Positions 25,597 to 36,988 of a stretch of 64,000 nt of DNA are shown one piece after another; position 1 is the first letter of the stretch; each line of letters begins with the position of its first letter. Made by a program: the position numbers and the translations under genes. This DNA comes from Lonicera japonica (Eukaryota > Streptophyta > Magnoliopsida > Dipsacales > Caprifoliaceae): NCBI GenBank assembly GCA_021464415.1, contig CM038471.1, positions 77,978,414-78,042,413 of the forward strand, written 5' to 3'. Under the pieces are notes generated by a model. It did no database searches. It saw nothing but the letters and a program-made list of their open reading frames with translations, and had not been told where the DNA came from.

Positions 25597-26198
25597 GGAT
25601 GGTAGATAGATAGAAGTTAGAAACCATTCAAATCAACTTCCTCAACCAAAGGGTACAAAAATGCCCTGCCCCCTTTAGCACTCCTCATAAGCAAAACGCC
25701 ACCTTCTTCATATATTTCCTCAAATGCGCAATAATCTTTGTTTTATCTGCTTTGTTCATCCCAACAAGAGCGGGATACACTTGTACTCCCTAAATTCCTC
25801 TTCCACTTCCAATACATTTGTTGTTTGTTGTCTTGAATTGTATTCTCTTTTCTAGTCTGTGGTCTGATCCCACTAGCTAATGCGCCACATGGTTAACTAA
25901 CTAATCGATGTCAAAATTGTCAAAACGTTGTTGATTTCATGTGATGCGTGGCCAAGACGAGGGATGTAAGGGGCAAAGGGCCAGACCTGATGAATGTAAC
26001 TTTCTTAGGGTTCACCACAAGTTTTCAAGGCGTAAGCTAGAACTTGGTAAGCAAACTTATACTCTAAGCTAGTTAGTTTGAGGTAGTTCCCATAGTAAGG
26101 GAATAAGTTGAAATTTGCTAAGGTTGGGGCATTTTGGTCAAGGAATTGGCTAAGTCAAACTCTAGGAGTCCCTCGACTTTGCTGCTTAGGTTTATAAG

Positions 26199-26459
26199 TG
26201 TTAGCATTGGCATTGGATACTAGCATTGTATACCATTCTCATCCTTAGACAACATTATAACCTAGCACTACCTTGGACAATATAGCACTACCTTAGACAA
26301 CATGATAGCCTAGCATTGGATCACCCTTTTGTATCTCTCTCAAGTTGTATATATGTATCTCAATTCTCTGTGTAAAATATCACCTAGAAATAATAAGAAT
26401 TTATTTCTCTCTCTATTCTCTCTTTCTCTCCATTCTCTATCTCTATAGGAGATTTGACT
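26199..26459 (+). repeat. 5' LTR of the young copia element
   Basis: 261 bp beginning TGTTAGCATT and ending GAGATTTGACT, with CT-rich 3' part. Contains internally repeated phrases (tagacaacat, tagcactacctt). Confidence 0.95.
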
Positions 26460-26470
26460 TGGTATCAGAG
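26460..26470 (+). other. Primer-binding site (initiator Met-tRNA type)
   Basis: TGGTATCAGAG begins directly after the 5' LTR and is the standard plant copia site complementary to the 3' end of initiator Met-tRNA. Confidence 0.92.
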
Positions 26471-26723
26471 GAATTAGATCCGTTATTTGGGTTTTATTGG
26501 CTTCGTCTTCAAACGACCATCACCTTCGTAACCCCATTTTTGTCATTTAAAGAGTTTTGTTCGTTCGTTGATTTTACTCGAACGATCTCCAAAAAAAAAA
26601 AAAATCACCAAACAAATATCAAACGATTCCTCTCTTTCAGAGAATCAATCCAAAATTTGAATCATCATTTTTTGCACGCGTCTCCGCTGTCCCGTCGTCC
26701 AGAGAATCAAAAGTTTTCGGTGT

Positions 26724-27126
26724 CCCTGAAGTTTCTGTTATTCTCAATTTGGTCCACACAAGTTTCTGTTTTTTACAGCTTGGTCCAGATAAGTTACTGT
26801 CTTCCCTAAAGTTTCTGTTATCCTCAATTTGGTCCACAAGTTTCTGTTTTTACAGTTTATGTTTTGACCCCCTGAAGTTTTTGTTATTCTCAATTTGGTC
26901 CACACAAGTTTCTGCTTTTACAGTTTGGTTCAGATAACTTCCTGTCTTTGCACTTTGACCCCCTGAAGTTTCTGTTATCCTCAATTTGGTCCACACAAGT
27001 TTCTGTTTTTACAGTTTGGTCCAGATAATTTCTTGTCTTTGCACTTTGACCCCCTGAAGTTTCTGTTATCCTCAATTTGGTCCACACAAGTTTCTGTTTT
27101 ACAGTTTGGTCCAGAGAAGTTCCTGT
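26724..27126 (+). repeat. Tandem repeat in the copia leader (~91-bp unit, five copies)
   Basis: The phrase ccct(g/a)aagtttctgtta starts at 26724, 26804, 26870, 26961 and 27052. Spacing is 80, 66, 91 and 91 bases. Each unit has tcaatttggtccacacaagt, tttctgttttta, cagtttggtccagata and tttgacccc. The last two full units are nearly identical. The block sits between the primer-binding site and gag. Confidence 0.93.
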
Positions 27127-27180
27127 TTAGCCACAAATATTCCTAGCTTTTGCAAATTAATCCTAAATTCTTAAGTTATC

Positions 27181-28137
27181 ATGAGTGACACACCGATCCA
27201 AAAGGTTGAGGTGTCAGTTCGAAGTTCATAAGGGGGGTCCTTTGGAGGTACGAGACTCAATGGTACTAATTTTCGTACCTGGAAGAAAATAATGTCAGTT
27301 TTCCTTCGAGGAATACATAAGATGGGGCATATAACTGGAGCAACCAAGGCTCCTAGTAACAAATATATTGAGGAATTTACGAAATGGGAAGATGATGATG
27401 GGTACGTAATGTCAGTTTTGTTCAAAGCAATGACTGATGAGGTATTACAGATGGTAGAGGAGTGTGAAACCTCTGAAGCCATATGGAATACGTTGGGGGA
27501 CCTGTACACCAATGAATCTGACTTCATACAGGTTCATGAATTAATGTGTAAAGCTACTGGGATGCGACAGAATGGGCAACCAATATCGGTGTTCTTTACT
27601 AAACTGAAGAACGTTTGGGCAGAAATTGATCAGAAACGTCCTTGTACACTCAAGCATCCCGAGTGCATTGCGTGGCACCAAAAGGAAAAGGAACTTGAGA
27701 GGGTTCATGCCTTCTTGGGAGGACTCGATGCTAAACATGAAAGCGGTAAAGGAGAGTTGCTTCGCATGTCCGAACCTCCCAGCTTGACTACAGTGTTTGC
27801 ATATATTCGCAAGGATGAATCCCAACAAGACAGTCTCCAACGGGCACATGTTGAAGTCTCTAGCCTGGCTATCCAATCTAAGCCACCAGTACCTTACCGT
27901 CAACAACAAGGTTCAAATTTGCTTCATCAGCAACGCCCACCATTAGGATCAAATCGTCCAAAGTGTACCTACTGCAATGAATTGGGACATGTTCGAGAAA
28001 CTTGTTGGAAGCTGAATTCTCATCTTAGACCTCAAAGGCAAAGTTATCATAACAAAGGGAAAGCAGCTATTGTTCACTTGGTTCCAGAACCAGATTTCTA
28101 TGGAATAACTGGACAGGACCATCATACGCCAACATGA
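27181..28137 (+). pseudogene. Copia Gag, with in-frame stop near its start
   Basis: ATG at 27181, then an in-frame TAA at 27229-27231. The frame reopens and runs to TGA at 28135-28137. From 27292 the product is a UBN2-type gag (WEDDDGYVMSVLFKAMTDEV, ATGMRQNGQPISVFFTKLK) with a CX2CX4HX4C knuckle, CTYCNELGHVRETC. Downstream protease is in the same frame, so the terminal TGA is an extra stop in what is normally a single copia polyprotein. Confidence 0.9.
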
Positions 28138-31100
28138 ACTACTCCCAATGCATCTATAGCTGGTCGAGGTAAAATGGGTATGACATTAAAAGTTTCTCAT
28201 TTTGTTAATTCTGATACTTGGATTATTGATTCTGGTGCATCTGATCATATGACTTATGATAGATCTTTTTTTACTGAATTATCTCCCCCACCAGTGTCCT
28301 GTGTTACTAATGCAAATGGTGAAGCTTTTCCTGTATTAAGAATAGGGTCAGTTCGTATTACCCCGACTTTAGAACTTCACCATGTTCTATATGTTCCTGC
28401 CTTATCCCATCACTTATTATCTGTTTCCCAATTAAATACCGACTCCAAATGTTTTGTGATTTTTTATCCCACGTATGTCCTTTTTCAGGAACTTCTAACC
28501 AGGGAGGTAATTGGAAAGGAGTATCTGAGGGGCAGATTGTTTCACCTGGATCGAATGTATGCTGGGGAGAGACCAGGAGCACCGTCCCGCACCGCTTTGA
28601 CTTTGAATTCTGAGAAATTGAGTGAGGTCTGATTATGGCATCGCCGTCTAGGACATCCGTCTTTCAAAGTTATGAGAAAAACTATGCCTACTTTGTTTAT
28701 TGGTGTTGACGAATCTGTTTTGCGGTGTGAAACTTGTGTTATTGCTAAAAGTCATCGCGCTACTTATTCTCCCAGTATTTCTAATAAAAGTACTATCCTT
28801 TTTGAGTTGATTCATTCTGATGTCTGGGGCCCCTCTAAAGAGTCCACTGTTTCTGGTATGCGGTATTTTGTGTTATTTATTGACGGTTGTACGAGACTGT
28901 CATGGGTAATTCTTCTTAAAACTAAAGATGAAGTCTTTCCAACTTTTCAAGCTTTTCGCAACCTAATTCACACACAGTACAATAGCACTATAAAAATCCT
29001 TCGGTCTGATAATGGGGGAGAGTATATCAATAATGCTTTCAGTGAATTTCTCCAAATACATGGCATTGTTCACCAAACTACGTGTCCACAAACACCCGAA
29101 CAAAATGGAATTTCTGAAAGAAAAAATCGCCACCTACTTGATATGGCACGTGCACTTCTTTTTGGCTCTCATATGCCTAAATACCTTTGGGGTGATGCTG
29201 TACAAGCTTCCTCTTACCTCATTAATCGTCTTCCTTCTAGTGTACTCCAGGGAAAACTTTCACTTGAGATACTTGCATCTCATATGCCATTACCTTCACT
29301 TCATAATCTTCCAGCTCGTGTCTTTGGCTGCGTTGTATTTGTCTATGTTCCTAAAAACCAAAGGTCCAAGTTAGATGCTAGAGCAATTAAGTGTGTTTTT
29401 GTTGGTTATGGGGGATCTCAAAAAGGGTACAAGTGTTACCATCCACCTATAAGAAAATATTATGTCACTATGGATGTCACTTTCTTCGAAGACATGAGTT
29501 GTTTCTCCTCACCACCCTCTACTCTTCAGGGGGAGCATTTATATTTTGAAGAGTTGTCCCGTAGTGAGGAGGATGAAAATCCACAGGAAGAAGATACACA
29601 GACAGTTTCAATTCAGACACAGGAAGTTCGAATGACATCTGTCCCCTCCACTATCGATCATACCCTCGAATGACATTTGAGGTATGTTCCCCTAATAGTA
29701 ATGAGTCTAATGTATTACCTAATCGGTCAACCAGGGGTCAGCCACAAAAAAGATATGAACCTACCCTCCATGCAAAATCAAAGTATCCAGTTGTAAATTA
29801 TATCTCCATTGACATATTATCTAAGTCATATGAGTCATTTGTGAATCAAATATCTACTGTATCAGTTCCTAACAAAGTACAGGATGCCTTGGGAGATCCT
29901 AAGTGGAAAAAGGCAATGGATGAAGAGATGGAGGCGTTGCAGAAAAATAATACTTGGCAATTTGTTTCCCCACCACAAGGCAAAAAGGCTGTAGGTTGTC
30001 GTTGGATTTTTGCTGTGAAACATAATGCAGATGGATCTGTGAATCGGTATAAAGCACGTCTAGTAGCTCAGGGATTTACTCAAACGTATGGAATAGACTA
30101 CGATGAGACATTTGCACCGGTTGCAAAAATGAATACTATTCGGGTCCTACTATCACTTGCGGCGAGTTTTAATTGGCCTCTACAACAGTTTGATGTCAAA
30201 AACGCATTTCTTTATGGAGAGTTAGCTGAGGAAGTTTACATGGCTCTCCCACCTGGGTATGTGGCAGCTTCTCCTGGTAATTTTATCTGTAAATTGGAAA
30301 AATCATTATACGGGCTCAAACAGTCACTTCGTGCAAGGTTGGGACGTTTCTCCCAGTTCATGAAGAAGGTGGGTTATAGACAGAGTAACTTAGACCATAC
30401 TTTGTTTCTCAAGCACCAACAAGGGAATGTAACTGCTCTAATCATTTATGTGGATGATATGGTAATCACTGGTGATGATACAGCTGAGATTGATAGACTT
30501 AAAAAAAGGTTGGCCTCAGAGTTTGAAATGAAGGACTTGGGTGAACTTAAGTATTTCTTAGGGATTGAAGTAGCAAGGGGGAGTGAAGGAATCTATTTGT
30601 GTCAAAGGAAGTACATTCTTGATCTGTTGGTTGAAGCTGGCATGTTAGACTCCAAACCTGTTGACACCCCTATTGAACAAAATCATTGCTTAGCAGAGTA
30701 TCCAGATCAAATACCGACTGATCGAGCTCGCTATCAGAGACTAGTTAGGTGCTTAATCTACTTGGCTCATACTAGACCAAATGTAACTTATGCCGTGAGC
30801 GTGGTGAGTCAGTTCATGCATAATCCAAGTGAGAGTCACATGGATGCTGTTAACAGAATTTTGAGATACTTGAAGTCATCTCCAGGAAGATGGGTGTTGT
30901 TTTCTAAACACAGTGATTGTCTCGAAGTTTGTGGTTTTACCGATGCAGATTGGGTCGGGAGTGTTACTGACAGAAGGTCGACTTCCGGGTATTTTACCTT
31001 TGTAGGAGGTAATCTTGTTACATGGAAGAGCAAGAAGCAAAAGGTTGTGGCTAGATCAAGCGCCGAGGCTGAGTACAGGGGGATGGCTCATGGAGTATGC

Positions 31101-31406
31101 GAGTTGCTGTGGTTGCGAACTCTATTGTGTGATCTGGGTTTCGAACCCAAAAGCACTATGCAGCTGTACTGTGACAACCGGGCAGCCATTGATATATCGC
31201 AGAATCCAGTCCAGCATGATCGTACTAAGCACGTAGAAGTTGATCATCATTTCATAAAGGAAAAGCTAGATGCCAAACTTATTAGCTTTCCTTTCGTCTC
31301 CACCGAAGAGCAGCTTGCAGATATCCTCACAAAAGGGGTTTCGAGAAAAGCATTCTACGATTCACTGGGCAAGTTGGGCATGGTTGATGTGTATGCCCCA
31401 ACTTGA
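28138..31406 (+). pseudogene. Copia Pol: protease, integrase, reverse transcriptase, RNase H
   Basis: Protease at 28174-28632 (WIIDSGASDHMT). An in-frame TGA at 28630-28632 interrupts the GAG-pre-integrase motif (LWHRRLGHPS follows it). Integrase at 28672-29673 has the HHCC zinc site and a DDE core (HSDVWGPS, RSDNGGEY, NGISERKNRH). A frameshift at about 29670 leads to the RT/RNase H frame 29670-31406 with YKARLVAQGF, FDVKNAFLYGEL, the catalytic YVDDM at about 30447-30461, and the RNase H stretch SSAEAEYRGMA. Family-typical positions are changed in places (RLVRCLIYL, SLRARLGRFSQ). It would copy and insert the element, but is broken by the two TGA codons and the frameshift. Confidence 0.93.
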
Positions 31407-31413
31407 GGGGGAG
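31402..31413 (+). other. Polypurine tract of the young copia element
   Basis: cttgagggggag directly precedes the 3' LTR (TGTTAG), the usual plus-strand priming site. Confidence 0.88.
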
Positions 31414-31674
31414 TGTTAGCATTGGCATTGGATACTAGCATTGTATACCATTCTCATTCTTAGACAACATTATAACCTAGCACTACCTTGGACAATATAG
31501 CACTACCTTAGACAACATGATAGCCTAGCATTGGATCCCCCTTTTGTATCTCTCTCAAGTTGTATATATGTATCTCAATTCTATGTGTAAAATATCACCT
31601 AGAAATAATAAGAATTTATTTCTCTCTCTATTCTCTCTTTCTCTCCATTCTCTATCTCCATAGGAGATTTGACT
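31414..31674 (+). repeat. 3' LTR of the young copia element
   Basis: 261 bp, same length as the 5' LTR. The four differences are C/T at the ctcat(c/t)cttag site, A/C at ggatc(a/c)ccc, C/A at attct(c/a)tgtg and T/C at tatctc(t/c)atag. Confidence 0.95.
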
Positions 31675-31898
31675 ATAAGGCCCTAGCGTCTGGCCTGAGC
31701 TTCTGGATTCAACTATGAGATATCTATAGGTGAGGGGAGGGTGCAGAGCTTTACCAATTGGGTGAAGATGTTATTGACTTGCCTTGAAGGCCTTAGTGAT
31801 TCGAGCTTGCAAATGCTCGCATGGATTTTCATGACGCATTTTATGAGGATATCGGTCAAAATTGGGGTTTCAAAGTTTGTTTATTGGAGGGAAGCCAT

Positions 31899-34189
31899 CG
31901 AAGAAGTTAGGGTGTTGTTTCACTTTTGTATGGATTAATATATTTGTTGATATGTGTTGGTTGTTTATGTTGAGATGGTTGAACAAAAAAAACAAGGTAT
32001 ATGTAGGGTAAATGCAACATGGGAATGATGTTTGGTACGCTGGAAGTGTCCTTTTATGGTGGATAGAGGCATGTTTTTCTTGATATTTAAAGATTATTAA
32101 GTATTGACAAAAAATAAATGAATTTGGACAATCATTGATAAATTTACTTAATCAATAAATTTGATTATATGTATGTGCTTTGACATCAATATTTTATTTA
32201 TGTATGTATATTAATTGGTAGTTGTATACAGTTTAATTAAGAGTCAGAATTTGTTGACCTTTTTTATAAAGAGTTAGGATTACAATGATGATGATACTTT
32301 GGGACGTAATCTGTTGAAGTTAAAGCATGTTAATGCCGGTGTGCGTGCAAATACGATCTCGATATACATACGGGTGTATAGAAAGATATATTAGGACATT
32401 AATCAAGGTTACAATCATCAAATTAGTTAATCACAAATATATATATCTATACACAGACATACACACACAATATTATATATATATACACTAGATTTCAATC
32501 CACGCGACATTCGCAGGCATTTTTCAATATTTTGATATTAAAATTGATTGCTAGACAGAGGGAAAAAAAAGGTATTGCTAAAACATGTAGTAAGTACAAC
32601 TACAAATAACAAAATACCAATTTTCAAGAATTTCAAATACCAATTTCAACATATTGCTAAAAATTATATTGTTATTTTCCTCCGGCCAACTTTTGATAAA
32701 TAAAAAGTTATGTAGAACGTTAAGAATGGGGACTGGGGAGAGCTAAGTGATTCTAATAATAAAGGTTTAGTGGAAATTATTTTTAATGACATTTATGTTA
32801 TTTTTTTTTGGACACTTTTAGGGTGCTAGGATATACTCATTTAAATACTATTAGTCTTGCCTATATTTTAGGAGAAAATATTAAATACAATAGTTATAAC
32901 GCCACATGTTATAACAATTCAATCAAATTGCAGAAAAGTGTGTTTCTCTTTCTTCAGTCACATGAGTTATTGATTTCTTGCAATCTGATTAAATTGTTGT
33001 AACATAAAACGGTAAAACCATTGTATTGAATATTTTATTGTATTTCACGGAGATATTCGAAATCACTCTCTGTGCAGCAAAAACCAGGAGCCTCGCACTC
33101 GCTCTGTTCAGATCCATATTCGGGTTCATTAATGAATCATCCGGTCCGCTACTTCCGAGGAAAGCGAAATTCCCTTCCATTATTTCTCAATAATCGTCTC
33201 CTGTACGTCTTTGCTTTCCGAAACAATCGACTCCTTTTCCCTGAAATATGGATGTATATGTATTAACAAAGGCCCCAGTTGGCAGCTATCAATTTGCCAA
33301 AATTTAAATTTGAAATTTTGATACACCACAAAAAATTGTGAAGAGCAACACTGTAATTAATTGAGAGAACTTCCTCCGTAATAATATAATAATGTTAGAT
33401 TAGATATATATCAAAAGAATTGATTTGATAAGTATTATTTGTGGTTCATATATGATTGTTTGCTTTTTCCTATAAAAAATTGTTTCGTTAAGCATATAGG
33501 AGGAGGATCTGTGAAAATGTACAATAGCATTTGTTTGTTTGTTGCTGGTTTTTTTTTTCCCCTTCCCAAAGAGGGGTAGAGGCAGACATTTTATTAAAGG
33601 AGGGGAGGGGGAATTGTATCCTTTAAATAGCCCTTCCTCCATCAGCCTATGATATCGGCAACAATTCTGAATGACTAACTTAAGAGCTTAAATAAATTAT
33701 CAAAAAGTGTATTCCTTAATGCCATTGATCTTACACAATTAACAAATCAATGCACATAATTTTATTTTATTTTATATGATTCAAGGGAGAAGGTATACAA
33801 ACTGGACTCGAATCTTGGTGTCTGTGTAAATACTCACATAATTTACCTCTTAATCCTAAGCTTGGATGCATGTATGTTAGAGCATCCACAGTCGGTATGA
33901 TATATTAGCAAATATACTATACGGTTGTTTAAACATCACCAAATTAAACCCACAAACTTAACCCCTTATGATAGTAAATGTATAAACTTATCATACGGGT
34001 AAATTTTATTCATATGGGCAAACCTAACTTGTATGAGACCAAATGAGTGTGGCTTACTCATATTACGGAAAAAAAAACAATATACCTCACTCGTATGAGC
34101 CAAAATGGCATACTAATTCCCGAGTTCCAAATTGCACCGTCAAATATAGCAAGTATTATTAAATATTACTTGAGAAAACAAATTATACA
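31899..34189. other. Upstream region of NAS copy A, no gene
   Basis: Non-coding. 31970-32170 still matches the region upstream of copy C (ggtggatagaggcat, aatgaatttggacaatcattga, tgtgctttgaca), showing the duplicated unit included promoter-side DNA. A TATA box like that of copies B and C is not recognisable. 33050-33260 is a more complex patch without a recognised gene. Confidence 0.6.
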
Positions 34190-34410
34190 AAATTAAGCAA
34201 CTATTTTGATGCTTTTCACAAGCTCCCTACTTCTGTCCGCATATGACGCACATATGACACGTACAAAGGAACAACGTCAGCATATCCTCGGAATGGTTTA
34301 TTTTCACAATTTAGGCATGAGAATTGCCTCTTCTAATTTATCATTCGATTTATCTAAAACCTGTGCATAACACACGTACGCATATTGAACTTACATATTA
34401 TATTAATTTT
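34190..34410 (-). repeat. Conserved upstream block of NAS copy A
   Basis: Matches blocks at 38870-39115 and 41595-41870 in order: tgatgcttttcaca, aggcatgagaattgcct and ctgtgcataacacacg. It lies about 2.3 kb upstream of the copy A start. It marks the far edge of the duplicated unit; a regulatory role is possible but unproven. Confidence 0.7.
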
Positions 34411-35852
34411 TTTTAACAAAGGCAATGAGTATACAATTCAAATTTGAGTGATCTAAAGACTAAAGATTATGAGAACAATAAATAATACGTATAGTCGTAT
34501 AGACATGTTGCTACATTATTCTTTCATGATTTATGCGATCAAGCTTCTCACGTGTACATAGTTAGTTAGACACAAAATTCAAAAGAACTAATTGATATTA
34601 TTTAGTAATTAATATGCTTTAGTTCTATATATTAAATACACTTTCTTCAAAAAATTTAGTGTAAACCAAATTCTTATATCATATACATGTGTGGGCACGT
34701 GACTACATACGGTTATCACTGCTCAAAAATGTGCCCCCTTAAACCTCTTAATAATCTCCATTTGTACGGTAATACAGTATATATTTGATTAATATTTCTT
34801 AATAAAATTTCACTTTAACCCTGGACTAGAATTTTGAAAAAGGAAAAGACAAATTGATCGAGGTTATCGATTCGATATATCAAAGACATTACAAATTGGC
34901 ATGTATGTTTTGTACTACTTAATTACATAACTAGGTAGTCCAATATAGTAGGCTTAGGATCAAAACGGAAAAAAATATATTAAACTAAACAAAGATGAGA
35001 CAATGGTTTGAAAGACAAAACCTTAACAAGAAGTGTAACGTGAATGTTAGACTGGCGTAAACCAAGACATAGAAAATGTTAATACCAAAATATAATTTTG
35101 CGCCCTTGTAAATTGTACTTTTTAAGGGTTGCTTTCGGATTTAACAAAAGCTTATCAATAGTTTAGGGCAAGTGGCTATACATCCGAGGGGCAAAAGCAA
35201 AACTACAGCTGTTGGAACAAATTGAAATAAAATTTTGTAGTAATTAATGGTTAAGAACATGTCGTTGTATTCTATGGGTTTCCGGTTAATTTTGCTCGTT
35301 GCTTGCATAAATTACATTACTAATTAACCATAAGAGAGAATTATATTTTTTTGAGACCGATATAACCTGGTCAACTAACAAACTTGAGCCATGACAAGTA
35401 TTTCATAAAGCACAGGTTATGAGTTCAAGTCCCTTCAAGATGCAACGTTTGACGGCCAGCGTAAATGGTTTGCCTTTGAATGGATTAGAGAGAGAACAAT
35501 CAAGATGCATGCAAGCTAGCTGGTTGGAATAGCCTTTACGTAAGTTTGAACCAAAACAAAAATGTTATTTTTGAGATTATCAAATTGTTACAACTAATAA
35601 CCGATCTCATGTAAGTTAACTAGACTTGTCCGATCGAAAATTTCACTATAGTCTTAACAGGGTAAAAAAATTCATTTATTTCAACAATGGTACAAACACA
35701 CAGACGCAACAAAAAAAAAATAAAAAAAATAGAACGACATAAAAGCTTACCAACACTAGAGTTAACAATTATGAACCACTCTTATAGTCCTAGATGATCG
35801 ATATAAACTTGCATATATAAACACCACCACACAATCTTCTTCCTTCACGCAT
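34411..35852. other. Spacer between NAS copies A and B
   Basis: No gene. A patch at 35385-35470 (tatgagttcaagtcccttc) resembles a tRNA B-box-like SINE remnant and shares a phrase with 42055-42070; too decayed to call. The 3' UTR of copy B lies just below 35853. Confidence 0.5.
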
Positions 35853-36710
35853 TTAAAAGCTAGGCTTTTGCACAAGAACAACAGAATTGATCACATCATT
35901 ATTAGGATGATAGATAGAAAGAAGCTCAAACCCGTTCATATCATCTTCTTCAACCACAGGGTACAAAAATGCCCTAGCCCCTTTAGCACTACGCACAAGC
36001 AAAACCCCACCTTTCTTCATATACTTCCTCAAATGCTCAATAATCTTCACTTTATCTTCCTTGTTCACCCCAATGAGAGCGGCCAAAAAGATACACTCAT
36101 ACTCCTCAAACTCCTCTTTGACCTCCATTACATCTCTTGTCTCGAACTTCATTCTCTTCTGCAACTCACAGTCTGACGCCACCAACTGGCTTGCTACATT
36201 GTTAGCTGATTCGTCAATGTCAAAATTGTCAAACATTGTTGATTTCATGTGATTCATGGCCAAGACGATAGATGTGAGGGGCATGGGGCCAGACCCAACA
36301 AACGCGACCTTCTTAGGGTTCACCACACCATTTTCTTTGAGAATATGGTACTCCAAACTAGCTAGCTTGAGGTAGTTCCCGTAGTATGGGAAGAGGCTGA
36401 GATTGGCTAAGGGTTGGGGTATATTAGTCAAGAAAGTGGCGAATTCGAGCTCTAGGAGGCCCTCGGCCTTGCCACAAAGGATTATGAGGCTCTGGCGCAT
36501 GGTCTGAACCTCTACAGACAACTCTGCAATGTTTATAAAAGAAGGGACCGTGCAGAGTTTTACCAGTTCGGTGAAGAGGTTATTGACTTGTCTTGAAGGC
36601 CTTAGTGATTCGAGTTTAAAAATTCTTGCATGGATTTGCATTACGCGTTCCGTGAGGAGATTAGTGGGAATTAGGGTTTCAAAGTTTGTTTGTTGGAGGG
36701 AAGCCGCCAT
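35853..36710 (-). CDS. NAS: Nicotianamine synthase, intact copy B
   Basis: Joins three S-adenosylmethionine molecules into nicotianamine, the chelator used to move iron, zinc and copper in plants. Single exon, 285 residues, from MAASLQQTNF to VQKPSF. NAS hallmarks: CGKAEGLLELEF (79-90), FPYYGNYLKL (107-116), the SAM-site VAFVGSGPMPLTS (135-147), FDNFDIDESAN (160-170), FLAALIGVNKEDKVKIIEHL (208-227), VLLVRSAKGARAFLYPVVE (236-254) and LSIYHPNNDVINSVV (264-278). It is shorter than typical plant NAS (about 315-320), mainly at the ends, and diverged, so it may be a NAS-like paralogue. It is the only open copy in the array. A TATA-like box lies about 90 bases upstream of the start. Confidence 0.95.
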   Translation of the reverse strand: MAASLQQTNFETLIPTNLLTERVMQIHARIFKLESLRPSRQVNNLFTELVKLCTVPSFINIAELSVEVQTMRQSLIILCGKAEGLLELEFATFLTNIPQPLANLSLFPYYGNYLKLASLEYHILKENGVVNPKKVAFVGSGPMPLTSIVLAMNHMKSTMFDNFDIDESANNVASQLVASDCELQKRMKFETRDVMEVKEEFEEYECIFLAALIGVNKEDKVKIIEHLRKYMKKGGVLLVRSAKGARAFLYPVVEEDDMNGFELLSIYHPNNDVINSVVLVQKPSF

Positions 36711-36795
36711 TGGTGTAGTTAGGGTTTTGATTTTGCTTCTTTATATAGTAATATATATGTTGTGTTGGTTGTGCATTTTGAATGGTGTATCCATG

Positions 36796-36803
36796 AATTT
36801 ATA
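36796..36803 (-). promoter_or_regulatory. TATA box of NAS copy B
   Basis: On the minus strand this reads TATAAATT, about 90 bases before the ATG. The equivalent TATAAAT is present upstream of copy C (40371-40377), so it is conserved between duplicates. A second, closer TATA-like string (about 36741-36750) would leave almost no 5' UTR and is less likely. Confidence 0.6.
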
Positions 36804-36988
36804 GGGGAAGAGGTGGGGTTTGTAATAATAATATTATTAATATTTATGTAGTGATACATGCACTAGGTATATATGTACGATAAAATGCAGCACGCCAGCA
36901 TGGGAATGATGGTTGGGACACAAATTAATGTGCTAATTATTTATGTCAAAATAATTAGTGCATTAACTTCTTATACATTATACTTTAA

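Larger units (their letters stand above)
26199..31674 (+). mobile_element. Ty1/copia LTR retrotransposon, young, inserted in NAS copy A
   Basis: 5476 bp with two 261-bp LTRs that differ at 4 positions (1.5%), a primer-binding site matching initiator Met-tRNA (TGGTATCAGAG, 26460-26470), gag, protease, integrase, RT and RNase H in copia order, and a polypurine tract before the 3' LTR. Target duplication is TATAAG (26193-26198 and 31674-31679) if the LTR ends in GAC, or ATAAG if it ends in GACT. The LTR 3' end is not the usual CA. Three in-frame stops and a frameshift break the polyprotein, so it is probably not autonomous despite its youth. Confidence 0.96.
25597..31898 (-). pseudogene. NAS copy A: nicotianamine synthase pseudogene split by a copia element
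   Basis: Minus-strand homologue of the intact gene at 35853-36710. The N-terminal part is 31674-31898 (ATG at 31898) and the rest is 25597-26198. They are separated by a 5476-bp Ty1/copia insertion with target duplication TATAAG. The intact copy has the uninterrupted equivalent of the insertion site (attatgaggctctggcg), so the empty site is known. Other damage is independent: a net 7-base deletion in the region matching VFLAALIG (near 25790), an altered stretch near 26020-26065 and many substitutions. The last ~15 codons are not recognisable. The upstream region to about 34410 still resembles that of copy B. Non-functional. Confidence 0.92.

Noticed and set aside
32480..32530. ctagatttcaatccacgcga resembling Helitron-type edges
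   Set aside because: No 3' hairpin followed by CTAG could be paired with it, and no Rep/helicase sequence is present.
36529..36804. Plus-strand ORFs of 60-100 codons with LLTCLEGLSDSS-type sequence at 31741, 36529 and 40067
   Set aside because: They are antisense shadows of the three NAS copies; the minus strand carries the recognisable NAS protein.
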